Assembly (NCBI GenBank): GCA_002633005.1
Contig: NMRA01000005.1
Coordinates: forward strand, 1,100,982 to 1,164,981
Source of the DNA: Phoronis australis
Lineage: Eukaryota; Phoronida; Phoronidae
DNA: 64,000 nt
Reading direction: 5' to 3'
The notes beneath the pieces are model-generated. The model searched no databases. It was given only the letters and a program-made list of their open reading frames with translations, and was not told the DNA's origin. The position numbers were made by a program, and so were the translations under genes. Below, piece after piece: positions 48,101 through 63,100 of this stretch (the stretch's first letter is position 1; the number at the start of each line of letters is the position of its first letter).

Positions 48101-51100
48101 ACTGGGACAAGCTACAGAAGCAACTAGGGGACGTCGTGACCCTTGTGAGGGGCAAGCTGTCCAAGCAGACCCGAACTACTCTAGGGGCGCTAGTGGTCAT
48201 TGATGTGCACGCCAGGGACGTTGTACTGGATATGGCCAACAAAGGTGGGTTAGGGAAAGTGTAAAATATTTGTTGTGAAAATACACAGTTACGTACGGTT
48301 TGGATGGAAAATGATGTTTTTTTCCATCAAGTTTGTATTAAGTTTGCATTAAGTGGCTGTTTCACGTGGTTCATCCCCCTTTAAGTGATAACTCTTTTGC
48401 CCATTTACAGTCTCATCTGAGACTTTCATCACAACCTGTCAATTACTTTTTACTAGGTTAACTGAGGTCTGACATCCATCTCATAAAAACTATGTCCTTT
48501 TAACTTTTGTTTGGCTGAGGGAGGCTTTGCTTGGTGTCTTTTCATGTTTTGAGGAGATAACAGTTTTCTCTTAAACTTCTGTACAAGGCAACGTTCAACT
48601 TTGACTGAAAAAATATGCTCCTGCAGAGGTCACCACAGGATTGCACACTGTGTGACCTTCAAATGAAATATGGATACCTGGCGTGCATTCAGTAGACGCT
48701 AGGACCTACGCTAGGACCTAACTAAAACCTAGTCAAAGTCACGTGCTCTCATTTAAAATGCACGGCAATATCTCACGTAATCTCGCGAAGTCTTGCTTTT
48801 TAGCGAGGTCCTTGCATTACTGAAGGGGAGGCTGTTAGCAACAGGAAACTAATAATGATGCATTCTGGGAGGGCTGTTAAAAATGGTGTTTCTTCTTATA
48901 CGAACTGCACAGCTTCAATCAACAAGTTTTGTACCTTTTTACAAAAAACATTCAACATTGATCTCTGAATGGGTAATGAATTAATTTATTTGGCATTCGT
49001 AGGAGTTGCATCAGAGAATGATTTCCAGTGGCTGGCCCAGCTCAGGTACTACTGGGAGGATGATAGGTGTAAAGTGAGATTGGTCAATGCTACAGTCAAC
49101 TATGCCAATGAATACCTGGGCAACTCACCTAGGTAAGTAATTAAAGTTTTCAACAGCATGCATCGTACACTACCTGCACAAGTTTAGAGTCTTATCTCAT
49201 AAAACGTGCTTATCAATGATGTAAAGGTAAAAAGCCGTATACAGTGTCGTTAAAACTGACAATTCTAGAGATCAGTTTTCACATTTTGATTTGACAAATT
49301 GAACTTAATTTTAGGCTCTCGTGCATTCTAGACTAATGAAATTTGAATTCAAGTATGCTCACCATAACCAAGACTATAGGGGGTGGAAATGATTTAATAA
49401 CTCTCTGTCGTTAAGACGGGGGCCAATTCTTGTGAGAACACAGTCATGTCAAGAAGAAATTATGCAAGGATCTCGTGGAAAATTTACTAATTAATTGTGG
49501 TGGTTTTGAAGCAGTTGTGAATTTTGTGCTTTGACCTCCAAGAATTTCACGGTTAATTACAGGATGGTATTGCTAATGAACATCACTTCACCAAATCTGT
49601 TCATTTCTTGTAGGCTTGTGATCACGCCGCTCACCGACAGATGTTACCGCACTTTGATTGGTGCGTTCCATTTGAACCTGAACGGTGCTCCTGAGGGACC
49701 TGCTGGCACAGGGAAGACGGAGACGACGAAAGATTTAGCCAAGGCATTGGCCGTGCAGTGTGTCGTGTTTAACTGCTCTGATGGCTTGGACTACATTGCT
49801 ATGGGAAAGGTTGGTTGATGATAGTCTAGGATTAAGCATCTAGGCTCATTGATCTAGCATGAGCATTCACATAATAGGAAATTACACCCAAGATAATCAG
49901 ATTAACGCTCAAATCTTATTCTGCAACACGATAACTTTTCACACTTCATTGATTTCATGCATGAGTTCAATATTGAATTCTAAGTGCTACACATGATTGA
50001 CTTTCAAGTCACTGTCTTAGTGGCTTAAGTCAATGATAAGTTCACCTGGCTGTACATGCACTTTCTAAATAGATAAGAACAGATTCATTATAGATGTAGT
50101 AGGTATTAAAAATTACTGAGCATGATTCAACCACACCAAACAACCTCCAAGAGGAAACTGTGTTTGTTAAAAGTGTTGTGTTTAGTTTTTTTCGAGAATG
50201 GTCTTCGGACATGTTTCAAAGTGTGTAATGTGATTTTTGAAATTGAGGATAAAAACTTAATTTTGTTTCATTGTTACTCTTCGTGAAAATTGATGAATTT
50301 TTTGGAGTGTGATGTTTTTTTAATTATTTTTATTTTAGTTCTTCAAAGGTCTTGCCTCAGCTGGTGCCTGGGCCTGCTTTGATGAGTTCAATCGTATTGA
50401 GCTGGAGGTGTTGTCGGTCGTCGCTCAACAGGTGTGTAATGATATTGCGGTATTCGGGAGTGACATTCCGGGCTTACGTATTCAGCTATCCACGAGGAGT
50501 AATAAATCTGGTATTTTTCTCAGCCAGGATCATAAACCCTTTGTTGAGCTGTTCACAATTACATTGCCTAGCCAGGAAAGTTGTATGACTAAGAGCAGGA
50601 CTCATAAAGAACTGCTTTTGCTGACCTTGCATGGCTATTTTTTGTGGAAGACGCCCATGATTTGCAACCATCCGCAAAATTTGTGGCCACTATGCAGACT
50701 AGTTATCCCGTCCAAGCCCAAAATGGATGAGTAAATGAATTCAGGCACACACAGATTGATAGTTCAGTTACAAATACTCAACAAGCTATTAAAACTCAAC
50801 AAACCTGCAAGGTAGTAGTCATGTTCTGGTAGATAGCGCCGGTTGTACCTGTTAAGAAATGTATATTAATCCTGCCATCAATACAAAAAATTGGCTTAGG
50901 CTGTCAACTAAAACCAAATAAGTCACGTTGCTAAACTTATGCCAAAACTTTCATTCAAGCTTAGTTCCTGTGGGTTATTCGGGTTGTCCAAGCTTGCGTT
51001 TTCTTATTCCCAGTCGAGTTCCCATATCTTGATCTCAACCACATGCCACGCAATGTTAACGAATATTGGAATACTGTTATTACTTGGTATGTTATCAATA

Positions 51101-54100
51101 CTCACGGTTACTTCTCCCCCCAGATTCTCTGCATTATCCGTGCCGTCCAAGCTCATGTTGACCGGTTTGTGTTTGAGGGAACTGAACTGGACCTCAACCC
51201 CATGTGTTACGTCTGTATCACCATGAACCCTGGTTATGCGGGACGCTCGGAGCTGCCAGACAACCTCAAGGTATTACTTATTCTAGGTTTACATGAGTGG
51301 TGAAAAGACCAGCTGTTTTTCAGTGCAGACAGACATGCTGTCCGTATAGGGTCCATTGTTTCCTACCCACCTGAATCACATTTAAAGCAAAAATGGATGT
51401 TACGTAGTGATTAAAGCAACAATTAGTAAAGGCCTCCTTTGAAATAACCAATTTGGCTGCAAAGCGCTAGAAAAAACACCAGTAGTTTTGGGGTAACTCG
51501 CACCACCAGTAAAGCCCAAGCAACAGACACCCTTCCGGCATTTTTACACCCAGCAAAAGAGCTGTCGAAGTGTCGGTTTGTGAACGAGGTATTAGATGCA
51601 TTTGTGACTTATTATCCATGCATTGTATTCAGTGTATATTAACATTGTGTTTTACTTATAATTTTTGTGAACTTTTCTTTTCATCTCAGCATGATTTTGC
51701 TAACTTTTGATTAAAGTTTTTAACGCATTAGTGCCATCAAATGTCTAATAGAATTAGAATTCACATTTAGGAAAAAAATGATTTTTTTTGAAAATAATTT
51801 CTGGAATTGTTTTCGATCAGGTTCTGTTCCGCACCGTGGCGATGATGGTGCCTGACTATGCCATGATCGGTGAGATCTCGTTGTATTCGTTTGGTTTCCT
51901 GGACGCCCGAAACCTGGCTGTGAAGATTGTCACAACATATCGTCTCTGTTCAGAACAGCTGTCATCACAGTTTCACTACGATTACGGAATGAGAGCAGTG
52001 AAAGCTGTATTATCCGCAGCAGGAAATTTGAAACTCAAGTTCCCAGACGAGGACGAAAATATCCTGGTGAGTCGTGCCTGCCCTGATGTGAGCAGACGAG
52101 ACATTTTTAGACTGTCTCTTACGCAAAATTCATGTGAAGCAATGTTGTCTTTTTAAAGTTTGGTGTAAGGAACCAGTTTTATTTGAGAAATAATTATGGC
52201 TTTGTGTCATCAGGAAACAAAAAAATTAAAATTGTTTAAAAGAAAGTAATTCATGGTAGTTTCTGTTCATTTCCTGTATAATGTGATGTATTGGAAAATA
52301 CATTAATTTGATGTTAATTTTGTTGTCCTTATGATGTAATTTTGGTGAAAATTTTGATCATTTAGAGTGAAATTTTGGTTAATATTTAGGTTTGTATTTG
52401 TGGTTTTCTGTTTAACACGAGTGTTATAATGGTGTGTGTGATGTCAATATCACGTGTCTCCCCATGTTGCTTCTAGCTCCTCCGTTCCATCATTGACGTC
52501 AACCTGCCCAAGTTCCTGTCTCACGACATCCCCCTCTTCAACGGCATCATCTCTGACTTGTTCCCTGGAGTAGATCTGCCCAAGGCTGACTACTCCACGT
52601 TTCTCAATGCTGTCAACAGGATCTGTGTGAAGAAGAATCTACAGGCAGTTGACTTCTTCATTGAGAAGGTCATTCAGACTTATGAGATGATGATCGTCAG
52701 GCACGGGTGGGTAACATTTGGTGGTCCGTTTGCTATGAACCCAGACGAGAGGACTTAAGACACGATAAAATCTCACTAATTCAGTTTATTACTGAGAAGT
52801 GAAATTTTTTTTTTCATTTTTTTCACGGAAGATATATAGCATTAAATAAAATGCAAGCATAGATAAAACAAATTGGGTTGCACAAAACTTCAAAATTATC
52901 CGGTGGATAAATTTGATTGTTGCGTGACGTCAGGTGCTTTGTTCAACAATAACAACGTGGTGCGTGATAATGCAACGTCATGGTTGCTATACGGCGTGTA
53001 ACTTTTCTGTTTACCCACAACTGAAACAAATCAAGACTCAACATTAAAATACTGTCATGTTTCAACACAGTAGTAATTCTCTATGTAACCTTGAAATTTA
53101 CACAGTGCCACGTAATATTGTGTAAAAATGTCGCATCTCTGTGCATCAGTTCTGTAGCCCAGTTTCCCCAGTGCTGATTGTTCAGTGTTTCAAAAGGACT
53201 CTTTCTTCACCAGTTTCATGATGGTCGGTGAGCCATTCGGATGTAAAACCAAAGTGTTGGAGACTCTGGCCGAGTCAATGACCTTGCTGCATAATGAAGG
53301 TCATGACGAGGAGTACGAGAAGGTCCTGTTCCGCATCATCAACCCCAAGTCCATCACCATGGGTCAGCTGTATGGTCAGTTTGACCCCGTCTCACATGAG
53401 GTCAGAGGTCATTCTTATAATGAGATAATGATAAGGCATATAGTTGAATATGAAATTCTAACAGATATCCAATCAGACGTATTACAGGGCTTGGAATTTT
53501 CCGCGGAAATGCGGATTTCCGCTTTTTTCAAATGTCTGTCCGCGCATTTCATTATATTTCCACGTAAAAAAAATCGGATTTGATATAAAATTTTTGCGGC
53601 AAATTCCTTTCTTACCGCAGCGTTGCAGACGACGTTCACCTCGAAAAGCGGAAGTTGCTCTATGTTTCGGAGGAACGTAAATTGTCAACATTGCTGGGGC
53701 ATCTGGGATAGCGTGGTGGGATTTTCAATGGCGACTCGTGTTAATGTAAACCGCGGCGACAAATACTACGGCTCTGCAGCCAAAAATGTGTGGGTTGGGA
53801 GTGGACGGACGAGCTAAAAGGACGCAGACGCATGCTACTGATGGTGGTAACGTTTTTTTTTTAGNAAAAAAATCGGATTTGATATAAAATTTCCGCGGCA
53901 AATTCCTTTCTTACCGCGGCGTTGCAGACGACGTTCACCTCGAAAAGCGGAAGTTGCTCTATGTTTCGGAGGAACGTAAATTGTCAACATTGCCGGGGCA
54001 TCTGGGATAGCGTGGTGGGATTTTCAATGGCGACTCGTGTTAATGTAAACCGCGGCGACAAATACTACGGCTCTGCAGCCAAAAATGTGTGGGTTGGGAG

Positions 54101-57100
54101 TGGACGGACAAGCTAAAAGGACGCAGACGCATGCTACTGATGGTGGTAACGTTTTTTTTTAGTTCTCCCGATTTTTGTCGGGGAAAGGTTCACATCGACC
54201 ATTTCAAGGCTGGGTAGCGCGCATGATTTGGGCCTTAAAAGTTTCCGCGTTTTTTGTCATTGGTCATTCCAAGCCCTGGTATTAGCACGAAAAGATTATA
54301 CCAGGTAGTGTTAACTATTTATATGTACAGAAGTATAGATTTTAACTAACCACTGTCGCTGTATGGTGGAAATTCCACTGCGGAATGATATGTTGTATGG
54401 TGTAGGCTGTGCATACTTGAAACTTTTGAACATAATTTGCACATTTTTGTTAAATTATCGTTTTTTTCTTATAGTGGACAGATGGTATCACAGCCAACAC
54501 TTTCCGTGAGTTCGCCTCCGCTGACACGCCAGATCGTAAGTGGGTCATCTTTGACGGCCCAGTGGACGCAGTGTGGATCGAGAACATGAACACTGTCTTG
54601 GACGATAACAAGAAATTGTGTCTCATGAGTGGAGAGATCATTCAAATGTCATCTGTGATGAGTCTTATCTTTGAGACCATGGATCTGTCACAAGCTTCGG
54701 TACGTCTTTGAAGTAATATAAAAGATTCTTGCATATGGAGCAGCTTTCCAGCGACTTTCTGAGCAAGATGTTTGAAATTTGAGTTTTGTTCTAAGCTTTG
54801 GTAGTTCTTTTAAATTGAAAAATTCTTCCAGTGATTTGAAAATATAATAGAATTATAAAATTGGTGTCATTTGTTAAAGTTTGGTGAATTTTTGTTTTTC
54901 ATGGGAAACTGATTGTATTGAGAACTGAACTTATTGAGGGCTTTACAAATTTAAAGAAAAAGGTGCTCATCTGTTATCAGAATTTATTTCAAACGTGCTG
55001 TTCCACTTCATCCTCAAGATGTTCTCAAATGAGATTCAAGTTGAACTTTCCGTGACGAACGTATTTGTGTGTTAACTTTGCACTGCTTTCTTTATGTTAT
55101 CCCAGGCAAATTATTTTGAGACTAATGTTTAAAAAAACATGTCTGTTTTCTCCAATACTCTGTTGAGGGCATGCAGAATGCTTGTACCAATGTATATAGA
55201 GCTAGTTATCAGCTGCTTGCTTTCTCTCCACAGCCTGCCACTGTCAGTCGTTGCGGTATGATCTACCTTGAGCCGAGTACTCTCGGTTGGCGACCTGTTT
55301 TCAAGTCATGGCTGCACAGCATGCCAGAAGTCTTCACCAATGAGAACGGAGAGCTGATGGAGTCTATGTTTGAGTGGCTGATTGATCCGCTGTTAGACTT
55401 TGTGCGAAAAAATGTCAAGGTTGGTTTGGATTATGATAAAGAGCATAGCTTGAGCTTTTGAGATATTTTTGCTCAAAATAGTTGATGACAATGAACAGCA
55501 GGATTTTGAAGGTTATTTTGAGTTTTACACTTTTGTAATGAATTCATGCATTTGGATGCAACAATGAATATCCTTTTGTTGTCTGAGTGCAATATCCAGG
55601 AGGATAGTGGTAATTAGAAATTCTCAGAAATGGAATTCGTTTTAATTACCACTTAAAAATTCAAACTATTTTTGTTTCCACCATTACTCAACAATATTTT
55701 TATTCTTTGTCATTACACAACCATTTGACCAGGAAATCCCATGTCATAATATGCATCGTTTGAATAAAGTTAATTATTAATCAAATGTTACGTAAATATT
55801 GACTTTGTTTCCTTGACTCCCACCCTGTTTGTTTCCAGGAGTACGTCCCGTCCAAGCCTATAAACCTTGTTGTTAACGTGATGCAGTGGATTCAGATGCT
55901 GTTACACGAAGCTTTAGCCGATGAGAACGCAGCAGAGAACAAACACATCCGCGGTTGGGCCATGGTGAGCTCTCAGTCCACAAACTTATTATTGTCTAAC
56001 CTTTGCAGTATACATCATTTCTAAAATCTACAGGTCTGAACGTCGTGCCAATGTGAATAGGCTTGAGGTTGAGTTCATTAGTATCTAGAAATCACCACCT
56101 CAAAGTAATTTTAGAAAGACGTTCCATGGTATAAATGTTTTGTCTCAAATGGTATTAGAAATTAATGATCAATTTTGCTCTTCTTCTAATTACAGTCTGC
56201 CACTTTATTTGCCATCGTCTGGTCCATTGGGGCAACTGGTGACAACGATGGACGTGGCAAGTTTGACACATTCTTCCGTGATCTGCTTTCGGGCAAGATG
56301 GAGGCGTATCCGATACCAAAAACTGTTGGAAAGATTGAGGTCCCCCTGCCTGACAATGGCCTGGTCTATGAGTTCTTGTTTGAAGTAGGTATTATTACCA
56401 GTACAGCATCTTGAAGGGGTGACAAGTCATTTCATAGAGGTTCCTTAGACTGATATGAAATGATTTATGAGTGTATGTTTGTATTTAAACAATTCTGTAT
56501 TAATGAAGTGCTTTCAGGTCTCACCGTTAAAATTTTGCAAAATTCTTCATCATATTTGTCATATGCATTCCATCATTTGGTTGGCGATTGATTCACTGAC
56601 ATGTGATCTTTTTTATGTAACATTCATTCATTTGATAAGCTGTTTATTGATTGATTCTGGACATTTGACCTTTGGCATGTTCAATGCCATCCATTTGATT
56701 GGCTGTTAGTTGACCTTTAACCTCTCTGTTGACAGCAAAAAGCCCGTGGAACCTGGAAACACTGGAACGACACCATCAAAGGCTCAGATGTGTCTAAGAG
56801 TGGCAAGAAGATACGGGAGATCCTTGTTCCCACCATGGACACGGCACGCTACACCTACCTGATGGATCTCTGCGTAGAGTATGAGAGGTAGACATGTACT
56901 GTGTGAGGAGCAATATGATATAGGGTGAACCAAATAAAATACAACATGTTGCAAAAACTTGCAGCGTTACAGGCAGTGCCTTTTGCTTTGTAAAGTAAAC
57001 AGCCAATTACCACGTCAACAAAAACTGAACGGATTTGTTTTTAAGTAAAAGCCGGTTAGCTCTTATGGCAGACTTGAAGAAGAATCCGTGTAAGCATAAC

Positions 57101-60100
57101 TCCCTTTGCATTTACCCAGAGTGATTACTTACCGGGTATTTAAAATCAGAAAATATCCTTAAAATTTTGGTAACATGGTGAAAATATGCGTGCGTTTGCA
57201 ACAATAGTCCTGGTGTGACAGTGCTGTGTCATTTCCAGACCTCTGCTGTTTGTTGGTCCAACTGGCACTGGCAAGAGCGTGTACGTGCAGGAGAAACTGA
57301 TGAATCTACCCAAGGACAAATACCTACCCGCCTTTGTCAACTTTTCAGCACAGACCAGTGCTAACCAAACACAGGTAATTGATTTTTTCACCAAGTTGAG
57401 CTTCAAGTCTAAAAATTTAGGATGCAAAGTAATTGTCAGATCCATTTATTGTTGAAATATGTGATCCCAGTTATGATTTATTGAATATTGTGAAAACTAA
57501 TTGTTTCCTTTTGGGACGGATTCATATTAATTTTTCTGAGATTTAACGACATGTCTTTTTGCCTCAAACAGAAACAAAAATTCTGTGCATGAAATTCTCC
57601 TATGATATTTAGATAATGGGTGTAGTCAAAAGCCCCATAATCTTAACTAGACATTGCATTCTTATCAAATCAAGTTTGTTCTAGTTCATCATCATGTCTC
57701 GTCTGGACAAACGCCGCAAGGGCATCTACGGACCTCCTCTAGGCAAGAAGTCGGTCATATTTGTTGATGACTTGAACATGCCACAGAAAGAGATATACGG
57801 TGCTCAACCTCCAATTGAACTTCTTCGTCAGTTTTTGGACCAGGGCAACTGGTACGACTTGAAAGACACGACGAAGATTACCTTGCAGGACATTCAGTTC
57901 ATCTCTGCAATGGGGCCCCCTGGTGGTGGCAGGAACGATGTCACGCCGAGATTCCTGCGTCATTTCAATGTTGTCAGCGTTGTGACGTTCAACGATGAAA
58001 CTATGGTCAGGATATTCTCGACGCTCATGAACACATACTTGAGGGTGAGCCAACTTTGAGGATTTGAATATTTATTAAAAAATTTTGTTGAATTTAAAAC
58101 AATTGCTTCTGGACTGTTACTGTGTTTGTTAAACGAGTACGTGAGACCAATTACAAAGATCGTAATCGCCTTTTTGTTGAAACGATGTATTCCATTGTGG
58201 GAATATTACCGGTAGTTAATGTTTTATTTTTTTCAATGAAATTGATCTTCCTGGTTGTTTCCGTTTGCCTCAGTTTGGAGTTTATGTTGCGGGATGGAGT
58301 AAAGGCCAAACACAATCATTAGTGAATAATGCGTCTGCTTTTCTAGTAGCATATCACCATCAGCAATCAAGTTGTACTACATTCTGTCAAATGCTTTGGA
58401 GAATTTGAAAGATAACAAAAATTCCTTAGTATATTCTGATGTGCATGTAGTTGTCGTGTTTATAAAGACTGTGTTTATAATATGTATTGTAGAATAATTT
58501 CAGACAAAAATAATTTTGAGATTGCTCTCTTATATTTTTCAAGGGCTTCTAACTAAAATGGTTGTGAGGATACAGATCTTGAGCACGGAAAAGTGTTAAT
58601 TTGGTGCTACATGTCTTTAATGGCAAAAATGAGAAAATGAGATTATCACGTGTCCGCCATGTTGTATCCTAAATTCGTGAAATTTTGTCGCACTATCATT
58701 TGCCACAAGTTGTTCTCTATTTTACAAAAGTTGTGCCTGCTTTTTAGAGTCAAGAATTTGCACCAGACTTCTTCACCATCGGTAACCAGATTGTACAGAC
58801 AACGATGCGTGTCTACAAAGAAGCCATGCAGAGTCTGTTGCCGACACCGACCAAGTCTCACTACGTGTTCAACTTGCGAGACTTCGCTCGCGTCATCCTT
58901 GGAGTTTGTCTCGTCAAAAAGGCGCAGGTCGAGAACAAAAGAGTCATGACCCGGCTCTGGGTGCACGAGATCTTCCGCGTCTTCTACGATCGTTTAACTG
59001 ACGATAAAGACCGCCTCTGGCTGTTTCAGTAAGTTATTTGTTGTGTTGCTTTTCCGAGACAAAAGTCTAATGGTTGTACTCAAAATCAAACTTGAATGTG
59101 TTTAAGACATTCCCTGTTCTTCTTCAGTATGAATTCAAGATAAGTGTCTATTATTGTGTGTTCTCATGAAGTACATTAGGTTTTATGTGGATGAGTATGT
59201 GATCTAATCGTAATTTGCACTTGGTGACTACAGCATTATTGCTACAAGTTCAAGTTTGAATGTGAATTTTCCTGAGTTTGTACTCGAGTGGGTTTTTACT
59301 CAACAACCCTGTAACAGAAATCTAGGGGTCACAAGTGCATAAACCATAATGTACTATAACAAACAAAAATGGGCACTTATCTTGATATTGTATTAAAGTA
59401 CAACTTAACAGAAGATGCCGAGTTCTGTTTCATCCACAAAGATTTGACCACACAGGGGCGGATCCAGGATTTTGAGTTGGGGCGTGAGCCAGAGCAGAGT
59501 ATTAGTCAGGATTTTGCCTGTCAGACATTCGCACCCCCGAACTGCCAAATGGAATCCGGGACAATTTTAGTGTTGGAGGGCATGCAGTGCTATGTACAGT
59601 ATTAGGTTATTGTATTATGAATATTCATGAACTAGCCTGACATAATTGTGATGTATTTTAAATACTTCTGCTGTTAAAATGTTTCTCACCATTTTTCGCT
59701 TCTCTGTGTCCATTGGCTTTTTTTTAATGACAACTGATAAGTGTCCATCTAAGAGCAGAGGTTTATTGGATAGCCTGCCACCTGGTGACTGTACATTTTA
59801 TGTCAGCATAGATCACTCATCATTCAATGTTTTTTTACTGATTTGATGATTCCCGCTTTCTGTGAAAATGGAGATAATGCCTGAATTGTTGTGTTCCTTC
59901 CAGACTTACCAATACATGTGTACGTGAAGAGTTTAAGGATAACCCTGACACTGTGTTTGAACACTTGGCTGGCGGCGGTAATGGTGGCAAACTGACGGAG
60001 GAGGACATGCGCTCTCTAATGTTTGGAGACTACATGAACCCTGACCTGGAGCCCGAGGAACGGGTTTACGAGGAAGTGTTTAGTTTGGACAACTTCTACC

Positions 60101-63100
60101 AGGTGGCGGAGCAGTGCTTGGATGAATATAATCAGACACACAAGACCCGGATGAATTTGGTCATATTCAGGTACGGCAGTGTTAATAGACTCCATACTGT
60201 TGTAAATGGTGGGGTGATTACAGCGACATCTATACTGTTTTTCAGATTTTTTGTTTTAAATCTTTGTCGACATTCCAGTTTGCTTTTTTAATATTTTCAA
60301 ACAAAACAGGGATTTAAGTTAAAAATATGAAGTCTACTGCGTGTTTTTTGTCTCGGGTAAAGCCAGTGTGTAAGTACTGTCACTGTGTTAAATGTTTTTT
60401 GTTGAATTTGTTAGTAAAAGACCAGGCTTTATCAACTGTATAATTATCGTTAAGTACCTTTGTTTGATAGTAATTATATACTTGCTGAGAATCTGTTTTG
60501 CTCTTGTATCAAAAAGATCTTAAAGTCGGACAAGATAATGTAGATTTTAGTTCTGTCTATTTTGAGACACGTGTCTGATCGTGATTTTTAATTTTACATT
60601 TTTTAAGCAAAATCGTCAATAACTTAAACATATTTGCAGATATGTGTTGGAGCATTTGTCTCGTATCTGTCGCATCCTGCGCAGTCCTGGAGGTAATGCC
60701 CTCCTGGTGGGAGTGGGCGGTTCAGGCCGTCAATCTTTGACGCGCCTAGCAACCGCTATGGCAGGCTACACTCTGTTCCAGCCAGAGATTTCTAAGAACT
60801 ATGGAATGAATGAGTGGAGAGAGGACATCAAGGTGAGTAATAATTTTTAAAAAACAAGTTGTGTGAGTTTTGCAATGTCCCGGTATGTATCTTTTGTGAT
60901 GGAATAACTGCCAGAAGTAATTGCACTAAATGACCTGCAATTCATTAGCATAATAGTCGTCCATGGTTACAAAGAATCACAGTTAAGTTAAAAGTATGTG
61001 GGGATTATGAAGACATGCTGCATGGTGCGTCATGACATCAAATTTGCTGCCAGTGGAATTAGCTGACATGATGGGGACTAGTATTTTCTCAATTTTCTGT
61101 TAGATTATTTTGCACAAAATCTTTTTGGTGTCCTTGTTTCTGGTAATCAGAACTCATGGACTTGGACGCTATTCTGTATTTTTGACAGACTGTGTTGAAG
61201 AAAGCCGGAGCGGAGGGTAAGATGACCACGTTCCTTATGACTGATACTCAAATGAAGGAGGAGTCCTTCTTAGAGGATATTGATGGTTTGCTGAACACGG
61301 GGGAAGTGCCTAACCTGTTCCCAGCAGATGAGAAGGCGGAGCTTATGGAGGTGAGTGACTGTATGGTGTGGTTGGCAGATTTGATGTTGTGTTTATAGTT
61401 TTGTAGAGAATAAAAACATTGTCTTGTAATCAAAATTAATATTTTTTGTTCTATAATTTGCTATTTGTGAGGTCTTGTATTATGAGTGTGTATCAGTTTC
61501 ATCATAACAAACTTAGAGGTTCATATTATTGTTAAGTAAATAATTGTTTCCTGTACCAATAGTTGACCTCTCAAGCGCACCATAGCACAAGTTTATTTAG
61601 TCAAAAGTGGGCCCTAATGATGACTCTTATGAAAAAGGTGACCCCTTTCGCTCAGTCCATAGGATTACCCCATGTCCCTCTTCTTAATATTTTTACCACG
61701 TTTTCAGCTCGTGCGACCAGCTGCCCAGGCTGGTGACAAGAACGCTGACTTCAGTCCACTGGCTCTGTTTGCTTTCTTTGTTAACCGTTGTCGTGAGAAC
61801 CTGCACATTGTCATCGCGTTCAGTCCCATTGGTGATGCGTTCCGTAATAGGCTTCGCCAGTTCCCATCCCTCATCAACTGTTGCACCATCGACTGGTTCC
61901 AGGTCGGTATTTACATTTGAGTTGTAGTTTTGTTCAGATGTTATAAAAATCATAGAATTATCCTTAAATTTGCACTCCTTGTTCAGTCACTGCAAAAGTC
62001 AATTAATAACACTAACTCATCAGCAACATAGAATTAGAATTGGTTCATGTGGGGAAGATAATCCTAGTCAATTTGAATTTGCTGAGAAGTTTCGTCAGAA
62101 TTTACAAGTTATGAGAAATTGTTCTCAACTTTTGCAAGGGTTCAATGGACCGAAGAAAAACATCTGGTGACATTCAAATATTGGGTTAGCTTTTAAGAGC
62201 CATTGGAAAAAGAATTTACATAAAATCTGGATGAAACCAGTTTGAGGAATTCAATCTGATAAAACTATTGCTTGCTTTGCTGCAACACAAAAAGTAGTTT
62301 CCCTTATTACCAATAGAGTGCGACTCTGAAAATGTGCCTCAGCACGCCGCTCAGTGGCATTTCTTATATTGGCTTGGCTTGTCATTGTTGTAGGCATGGC
62401 CTGAGGATGCCTTGGAACGTGTGGCCAACAAATTCCTAGAAGTGGTCGACATCCCTGATGAGATGAAGGTGGAAACAGTACATATCTGTAAGCTGTTCCA
62501 TACAAGCGCTATGGATCTCTCCACCAAGTGAGTGGCGCCACCAGTCTCTTCCAGTGTCTCATTTTTTATTTCATTTAAAAATGAAATATGATTATAGGAA
62601 ATTCTGTTTTAGCCGCCGTTTTGGTTTCCATCGTGATTTTCAAAATGGTTACAACATTTGGTGTAATGTGCTCCAACATCAGCTGTCCATCTTTGTTTAC
62701 AATATGGCTGACTTTTCGAAAGTTCCGCCTAGTCAAGTATTTAATGCCACAAAAATGTTTGTGTCGACTGTTAGTAGGTTTGCCATACTGAGATTCTACA
62801 GAAAGCAGATATAGCGAAGACGCCTGACCCTATTCTCCATTTACGCAGGTACCTTTCTGAGCTAGGTCGGCACAACTACGTAACACCCACCTCCTATCTG
62901 GAGCTGATTGGTTCATTCAAGACTCTACTCACTGCCAAACAAGACGAGATCATGAAAGGAAAACGTCGCTATGAAGTTGGTCTTGAGAAACTGGCCTTTG
63001 CCGCTTCACAGGTCGCCGCCATGCAAAAAGAGCTTGAAGAACTCCAACCAGAGCTGAAGAAATCTCAAGAGGAGACCAATCGCATGATGGTCGTTATAGA

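Noticed and set aside
53623-54116. Two nearly identical 64-residue open frames
   Set aside because: They arise from the tandemly duplicated interior of a MITE and resemble no transposase or known protein.
60700-60740. AAA4 P-loop without the usual Lys, suggesting a defective dynein
   Set aside because: GVGGSGRQS is the normal AAA4 sequence in axonemal dyneins of this group.
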